Below are positions 58,821 to 64,000 of a stretch of 64,000 nt of DNA, in pieces; position 1 is the stretch's first letter, and every line of letters starts with the position of its first letter. Both the position numbers and the translations under genes were made by a program. The stretch lies in NCBI GenBank assembly GCA_964036665.1, contig OZ038532.1:12604537-12668536 (forward strand). The letters run 5' to 3'. The notes under the pieces are model-generated. The model worked only from the letters and a program-made list of their open reading frames with translations, did no database searches and was not told the origin of the DNA. Source of the stretch: Gordius sp. MW1 (taxonomy: Eukaryota > Nematomorpha > Gordioida > Gordea > Gordiidae).

Positions 58821-59241
58821 CAATGTTTTTTGATATTCCAGGCCACCCTGGCGAAAGCCTTCATTTTAAACATATCAAAATGTCCCTTATGTACCATTTC
58901 TAAAATTGCCGGTCTAAGTACATCGGGTATGACTACCTTATCGGTTCTTTTTAAACAATTCGATATACAGCTCACACAGCGCATTTTTATATTGCTATGG
59001 CACCTCTTGCGTTTCCTCTCCAATAAATATCTTCTTGACCGCACTAACATTCTTATCAGTGTTGCAAGCAGCGGAGATGTCCTCCATATCTACGATTTTT
59101 AAGGCATTTATTACGTGACCGCCGACTATTTCGCATGCCAATGAAGACTTTTCCGAGCTAATATTCTCCGGGCCTAACCTAGACAAAACATCGGCCACTC
59201 CGTTATCCTCTCCCTTACGATAAATCAACGTTAGTGTAAAA

Positions 59242-59850
59242 TTACCTAACACTAAATACCAAGTCTAGATGTTGGTCATGCGCGTTTTTATTAGATCCAG
59301 TAACCAAGATATCGTCTAAATAATAAATTACACCCTCCATGTTAGCAAACAAGGAAGCCATGGTTCTTTGAAAAATCGGCGCTGACACACTAAGACCGAA
59401 AGATAATCTTTTGAAAGCAAACAACCCTGTGTTAATAGTTAAAACTAACGCCGTCTTGCAATCAACCCTTAACTGCAAATAGGCATTTTCAAGGTTTATC
59501 TTAGAAAAATAATTGGCACCTCGCAAATTAGATAAAATACATTATAATCTGGGTAATGGGCTTTTGACGTCGACCACATTTATTGACCGTTTTCTATAAT
59601 CCGCTCATAACCTAATTGACCAATCCGTTTTCTTAACTGGAACGATTGGGGTAGCCCATTCGGAAAATTTAACGGGTCCTATTACGCCGTCAGCTAGCCC
59701 TTTATCTAAAACCTGTGGTACCTATTCACGCCACAAAAGAACACGCCTCGCTGGGCAAAACCTAGGTTAAGCATTCTCTTTAAGTCTAATGAAAAAAATA
59801 CCTTCCTTCAAGCAACCTAGCCTATCTTCAGATATTGGTGCATATTTCTC
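59242..59850 (-). pseudogene. Gypsy reverse transcriptase domain (broken)
   Basis: The N-terminal part, including GVIGPVKFSEWATPIVPVKK (about 59,650-59,710), is in frames with stops. The C-terminal part is open at 59,242-59,526 and includes the palm motif YLDD. The open frame ends shortly after HDQHLDLV, where the sequence jumps to the end of RNase H. Confidence 0.85.
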
Positions 59851-60892
59851 CTAAATTAGATCTCTTGAACCCTTTTGTATACTAAGAATATTAAATAGCA
59901 CCCCAAGCCCTACTAGAATTTACAGAGGGACTTTTACACCTAGCGGTCAACAACAAACTCTCTCCTTTGGAGTTCCGTCTCATAGCCAAATGACACCTAA
60001 CCAAAAATGGGCAATTAATACAGGGGTAGATTATATTTCCTAACTTCCTAATTACGGGTTTATCGCAAAGCCTATCACACACACCCCACCAATTATTTAC
60101 CAAACCCATGCATACCCAAGACCATCCTAAAATATTTTCCACCCTTTCCTTCACAAGATATAACTTTAAACGCAATATTTCTTCGCCTGCGCAAACCCAA
60201 ACCCAAGTACAACTAGTTAATTGGATACAATCGCCATTAACTTGTCTTGCTAAAACATCGGCCTTGGACAAACTGTGCAACTACCATACATTTTTAAAAT
60301 TCTGACTTAGCCATCAAAGTAATGGACGAACCCGTATCTAGCAAAAATTTATAATCATACCATTGATTACCAATGTTACACGCGGCTTAATAGGTGCATT
60401 AAAAAAATTGATAAAGTGCGAACGCGCGTTAAAATTTCTATATTTATCAACAAAATTCGACGGTAAAAGAATAGAAGAGCACATTTTTAAGCTGTTTATT
60501 ACAATTACAACTTTCTAGTCAATCGCTGATAATTCTCTGATCCAATCTACCCTTTTTAATACAATTACCTGTCCCGCACCAACACCTTACATATGACGGA
60601 CATACCTCGGGATACTCTATATCGCCCACATAATTATCACCTCTAGTTCTTTTACTATCCCTTAACCAAATCCCATTAAAATTATTACCATAATTTAAAT
60701 TTCTATTAAAACTATTAATGCGACCCATCCTATTTCTCCTACAATTTTTCATTAAATGTCCCAGTTTTTTATAAACAAAATAAACTTTTGTTGCCAGTCT
60801 ATATAACCTCTCAACTTTTTTAACTTTATAGTAAATTATAATACATAATAACACTAAGATAAATATTAAAATCATATATTTATCGCATACCA

Positions 60893-61345
60893 TCTAATAT
60901 ATAAAATTCTCGTGAAACGGTGTGGGTTATTAAACTCCTCCGAAACGGCTGGGCCGATAGATGGAAATTTCTGCGAATATTTGGTAGGTCTGAGTCTAGG
61001 TTTTAAACTATATTCCAAATCTCTAAGTCATAAGACGGTCGAGTTATTTAGTTTTATACGTTTTGAGGTTTAATAAAAATCAAACGCAACCTCATGACGT
61101 ACTGCGTATCTATCGTGTTCTTTGAAAATTTGAATATACAGTTGTTTAAGTTTTGATCAAGTTTACTTTTATGGTGGTTAAGGATAAAACTCTATTACCC
61201 ACATAATTGTGGGGTAATTAATAATTGTCTTAGTGTAATATTGAAATATAAATGCACATCGGAATTGTTTTAAATCCTTATTTCAATATTACATTAAATC
61301 ATTTTTCTTTGTTATGTCTTTATTTATCACCGGTAATACATCTAT
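60893..61345 (+). mobile_element. Helitron-like 5' end
   Basis: Starts A/TCTAATATATAAAATTCTCGTG, followed by aaactcctccgaaacggctg, ggccgatagatggaaattt and ggtaggtctgag. These blocks resemble 5' regions of Helitrons described in arthropods and other invertebrates: a TC start after A, and the clause on the conserved cctccgaaacggctg. The 3' end was not identified. Assignment rests on recall of the motif and is moderate. Confidence 0.45.
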
Positions 61346-61358
61346 ATATATAAAAAAT

Positions 61359-61545
61359 TTATTGACCTTGAGCCTTATTAATTGTCACTGCGAATGCCAA
61401 TCTAATTGGAAATTGAATAGTTCAAAAATTATCATTTTACCCCTCCCTAAATCAATATTTCCTCCCTCAAATTCCAATGGCGGCTACCTATGAATGTACC
61501 ATAAGTCTCTCCTTCAACTGCATTTGCAGGTCTTAACTTATTATA
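61359..61545 (-). pseudogene. Helitron PIF1-like helicase C-terminal fragment
   Basis: The minus strand encodes QFPIRLAFAVTINKAQGQ directly before a stop at 61,359: the highly conserved last helicase motifs of the Helitron Rep-helicase / PIF1 family. About 110 bp upstream (in its own direction), NAVEGETYGTFIGSRH is in another frame. It is a short broken fragment lying in the opposite orientation to the Helitron-like 5' end at 60,893. Confidence 0.7.
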
Positions 61546-61549
61546 TATA

Positions 61550-61925
61550 TTAATTTTTTTACTTTATACTTTTCAGCCATTAAAAAAAATTCTCTTAAAT
61601 CATGCAAACAATCAAATGTAGGATCATTTTTAATATAATTAAAAAAATTACTACAAATATATATATAAGCACATGAGTAATCATGAAATTAAAATATAAT
61701 TTATATATACCCAGTTAATAATATATTTAAAGAGGAAAATTATTACAGTTGGGGATCTTTATTTACTACAGACAGGTTTCGAAACGATACAATAATAGAA
61801 AGTGAGTAAAAACGTGTATATCCAACGTATATAATTCATTCCACATATAACCAATTAACGATAATTTGATTGACAACACATCGGTAAATAACATATCCCC
61901 TGAGGCACTTCGCACTCCAATTACT
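61550..61925. other. AT-rich spacer between Helitron and Gypsy remnants
   Basis: No recognisable feature. Confidence 0.35.
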
Positions 61926-61928
61926 TCT

Positions 61929-62870
61929 CTACAGTTCCCCCCCCCTTTTCACAGACAAAATCATCAACGGTGCCTTCTTCGCCGCCGCGGCAGTGTAATT
62001 GCAATTCCGGCACCCTTTCGCTACGCTCAATAAGTCATCGTCGAGAGTAGGCCACCATATATACCGCCCCGCCACTTCTTGCATCCGCTTGATACCCACG
62101 TGGCCCCTATGTAATCTTTGGAGTACCGCTCCTCGTAACTTAGCCGGAATTAATATTCGTCGTCCTTTGTAAAATATTATGCTTTTGGCTTCGTGTAACT
62201 TTGGCAGGTGTTTTTCGTAGGAGCGTTTTAGCCCATACGTGACCATTGTGTTTTGTTTACCTCTAATCCACTCTTTTAATTGTCGCAGCCCCGGGTCGTC
62301 CAAGGTGTGTTGTCTTACTACGTCCAATGATATAAACGGATTTGTCGAGTCTTCTTGCATTTCCTCGCTAACCTGATACGCGTTTTCGTTCGGTTTTCTA
62401 GACAAGAAATCTGCCGCGTTTTCGGATCCCTTGTTGTGCACAAACTTGGTCGTGTAACCTGATACCATGAGCGCCCACCTAGTTAGACGTGGTGACCATT
62501 GTTCCTTGCCACTTTTGCTCTGATCGAATATATATACTAGGGGTCTATGATCCGTCATGACTGTAACGCTTCGTCCTTGTATATATACCTTGAACTTTTT
62601 TAGTCCATAAACCACCGCAAGGGCCTCTCGTTCGATCGTCGAATACCGGCTTTCGCTATCGTTTAACGCTCTTGAAGCATAGGCCACCACTCTCCAATTC
62701 TCCCCTGGTACTCGTTGCTGTAAGATGGCCCCTAACCCTGTACCCGAGGCGTCTACGACCAGGCCAATCTCCCAATCTCCATTAAAGTATGCTAGTACGG
62801 GGGCTTTAGTAAGCGCGAACTTGATGGCTTTGAATGCGTCTTGTTGTTCTCCGCCCCAGTGGTACAACAC
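61929..62870 (-). CDS. Gypsy RNase H and integrase zinc-finger segment
   Basis: A 313-codon open frame. RNase H shows the first catalytic Asp (VVDASG), the second acidic position in IEREALAVVYGLKKF and TDHRPL, plus the family end motif NAADFLSRKP. The H..H..C..C finger follows (HRGHVG to CRNC). Its start is not a real initiation site: the frame continues from upstream pol after a frameshift near 62,873. Confidence 0.88.
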   Translation of the reverse strand: MLYHWGGEQQDAFKAIKFALTKAPVLAYFNGDWEIGLVVDASGTGLGAILQQRVPGENWRVVAYASRALNDSESRYSTIEREALAVVYGLKKFKVYIQGRSVTVMTDHRPLVYIFDQSKSGKEQWSPRLTRWALMVSGYTTKFVHNKGSENAADFLSRKPNENAYQVSEEMQEDSTNPFISLDVVRQHTLDDPGLRQLKEWIRGKQNTMVTYGLKRSYEKHLPKLHEAKSIIFYKGRRILIPAKLRGAVLQRLHRGHVGIKRMQEVAGRYIWWPTLDDDLLSVAKGCRNCNYTAAAAKKAPLMILSVKRGGEL

Positions 62871-63294
62871 GTTTTTTTCATGAGTTTCTGAATCGGGTGC
62901 ACGATTTTGGCGTAGTCCTTAATAAACTTTGAAAAATTTGCTGTTAACCCCAGGAACGATTTTATTTCATTTTTGTTTGTTAAATTTTTCCGCTGCTTGA
63001 CCAGTTCGGCTTTATTGTCGTTGATTTGAATTCCCTTGTTACTTATTACGTATCCCAAAAATGTTACTTCCTTCGCCCACAAGATGCTCTTGGAAATGTT
63101 CGGCACGAAACCCCATTTTTGTAACGTTTCTAGTACTTTGAGTAACCGCTCATTGTGGATTTCTTCCGTTTCCCCCCGCGATTAGTATATCATCGATGTA
63201 TACCGCTACCCCCTCCATGCCTCCTAATATCTGATCCATTGTTTTTTGGAAAATCGCCGCGGCGCAATTTAAGCCAAAAGGCAGTCGGTTAACT

Positions 63295-63999
63295 TTAAAT
63301 AGGCCCTTGTGCGTGGAGATAGTCAATCGTTGGCTCGTTTCTGGACCTAATTCGAGTTGTAAGTACTTTCGTTAGGTCCAGCTTAGTAAAACAACACGCG
63401 TTATCGAGTTTATTTAACAAATCGTCAATTTTGGGTAAGGGGTACAACAATCCTTGAGCGTATTTGTTTATAGTAAACCGGTAATCAATACATAATCGAA
63501 GAGACCCATCGCTTTTTTTCACGGGTACCACTGGACTGGCCCATCTTGAGAAATGGATCGGTTCTATCACCCCGTCTCTGACCCATTTGTCCAGCTCTTC
63601 TTCTACTTCTTTCTTCCACGCCATCGGCACCCTTCGTGCGGGGATAAATACGGGATCTATGCCTTCTTTTAACGGTACTTCCACCGTTATTCCCTTGACT
63701 GCTTTTGAAAATTCGTTTAGCTGGCCCTCCCATTGCTTCATCACGTGCCGGATCGCGGACTTGGAATCCTTCAGTCTTTCTACGTAATTTACCGTGAACC
63801 GTTCCACCGCAGCTCTGGAGTTCCAACGAATTCGTCGCCAAATTTCGGGCTCAAATTCTTGGATCCAATCGATCCCACACAACGGCGGCCCAGCTACGTC
63901 TGCTATCAATAACGACAGCTGTTTTCTCGTGTCCCCCATTCGGACATCAGCTTGCACCTTGGCTACGATCGTTATTTCCTTGTGGCCGTACGCGTACAC
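63295..63999 (-). CDS. Gypsy pol N-terminal reverse-transcriptase segment
   Basis: A 234-codon frame open to the window edge. It contains PARRVPMAWKKEVEEEL, DGVIEPIHFSRWASPVVP and LRLCIDYR, the fingers and first palm motif of reverse transcriptase. A frameshift near 63,370, just after KLDLTK (which carries the first catalytic Asp), ends the correct frame. The last 25 residues are out of frame. Confidence 0.88.
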   Translation of the reverse strand: MYAYGHKEITIVAKVQADVRMGDTRKQLSLLIADVAGPPLCGIDWIQEFEPEIWRRIRWNSRAAVERFTVNYVERLKDSKSAIRHVMKQWEGQLNEFSKAVKGITVEVPLKEGIDPVFIPARRVPMAWKKEVEEELDKWVRDGVIEPIHFSRWASPVVPVKKSDGSLRLCIDYRFTINKYAQGLLYPLPKIDDLLNKLDNACCFTKLDLTKVLTTRIRSRNEPTIDYLHAQGPI

Positions 64000-64000
64000 A

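Larger units (their letters stand above)
57536..60893 (-). pseudogene. old Ty3/Gypsy retrotransposon, internally deleted
   Basis: On the minus strand, in canonical order: a gag zinc knuckle with lost cysteines (KKLGHLMKNCRRN near 60,755), aspartic protease active site LLDTGSS (60,330), reverse transcriptase (GANYFSKINLENAYLQLR, YLDDILVTGS; about 59,850-59,270), the last bit of RNase H (YRKGEDNGVADVLSRLG, 59,160-59,220), integrase HHCC finger (ILEMVHKGHFDMFKM, 58,860), integrase core (RVHVDFFEW, VTDNGKAFAN, YHPSNGQVERY; 58,430-58,730) and a basic tail near 57,850-57,900. Such elements reverse-transcribe their RNA in a capsid and integrate it. Many frameshifts and stops. Roughly 500 bp of connection/RNase H is missing at about 59,265. 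LTRs were not identified. Confidence 0.88.
61929..64000 (-). mobile_element. young Ty3/Gypsy retrotransposon pol, truncated at both sides
   Basis: Minus-strand pol: region before the reverse transcriptase (63,999-63,660), reverse transcriptase (WASPVVPVKKSDGSLRLCID near 63,520; YIDDILIAGG near 63,190), RNase H (VVDASGTGLGAILQQ, TDHRPLVYIF; about 62,770-62,540) and the integrase HHCC finger (LQRLHRGHVGIKRMQE ... CRNCN, about 62,130-62,000). The DDE core is absent: similarity stops at a C-run near 61,937. The other side continues beyond the window. Only about three single-base frameshifts break the frame, so the copy is young. It is a different family from the copy at 57.5-60.9 kb (YIDD against YLDD). 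Confidence 0.92.

Overview
The window is nuclear DNA of an AT-rich metazoan, most likely an invertebrate. It has spliced genes with short GT-AG introns, an orthologue of the metazoan nuclear-envelope protein ANKLE2, and a dense load of transposable elements (hAT, RTE-type LINE, Ty3/Gypsy, Helitron, Harbinger-like MITE). No bacterial, organellar or CRISPR-like organisation is visible. The sequence alone does not fix the phylum.

Layout. 1-3.6 kb: dispersed-repeat fragment, microsatellite, two interleaved satellites (one with a Helitron-like terminal hairpin) and a tRNA-His-like pseudogene. 5.9-8.0 kb: badly decayed RTE LINE. 8.0-12.0 kb: a 2.7-kb hAT element and a large inverted duplication of its interior. 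12.5 kb: possible minus-strand terminal exon. 15.4-19.8 kb: RTE LINE split by a hAT element. 21.6-22.3 kb: short hAT element with perfect target-site duplication (TSD). 22.9-27.2 kb: a five-exon gene of unknown function with a coiled-coil N-terminus. 29.9-41.7 kb: ANKLE2 (12 exons found), its introns carrying two certain hAT-type elements, one probable one and a Harbinger-type MITE. 41.9-43.0 kb: a small ORF whose stop codon is supplied by a hAT insertion. 43.4-44.5 kb: an intact 357-codon ORF with a zinc-ribbon-like start and a poly-lysine tail. 44.8-46.7 kb: a hAT element with mirrored subterminal repeats and a spliceable internal ORF. 49.1-49.9 kb: remnant of a retroelement-like C-terminus. 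50.1-53.4 kb: fossil coding sequence of an unrecognised family. 54.2-57.3 kb: more RTE copies, one of them hit by a hAT relative of the element at 17.1 kb. 57.5-64.0 kb: two Ty3/Gypsy elements on the minus strand, the left one old and internally deleted, the right one young with only a few frameshifts, separated by Helitron pieces.

Only three loci look like functional host genes: the unknown 22.9-kb gene, ANKLE2, and the poly-lysine ORF. Most other coding signal is mobile-element protein in various stages of decay. Splice coordinates were derived by hand from reading-frame continuity and GT/AG sites. Two ANKLE2 junctions do not keep phase under any GT/AG pair I could find and are flagged.
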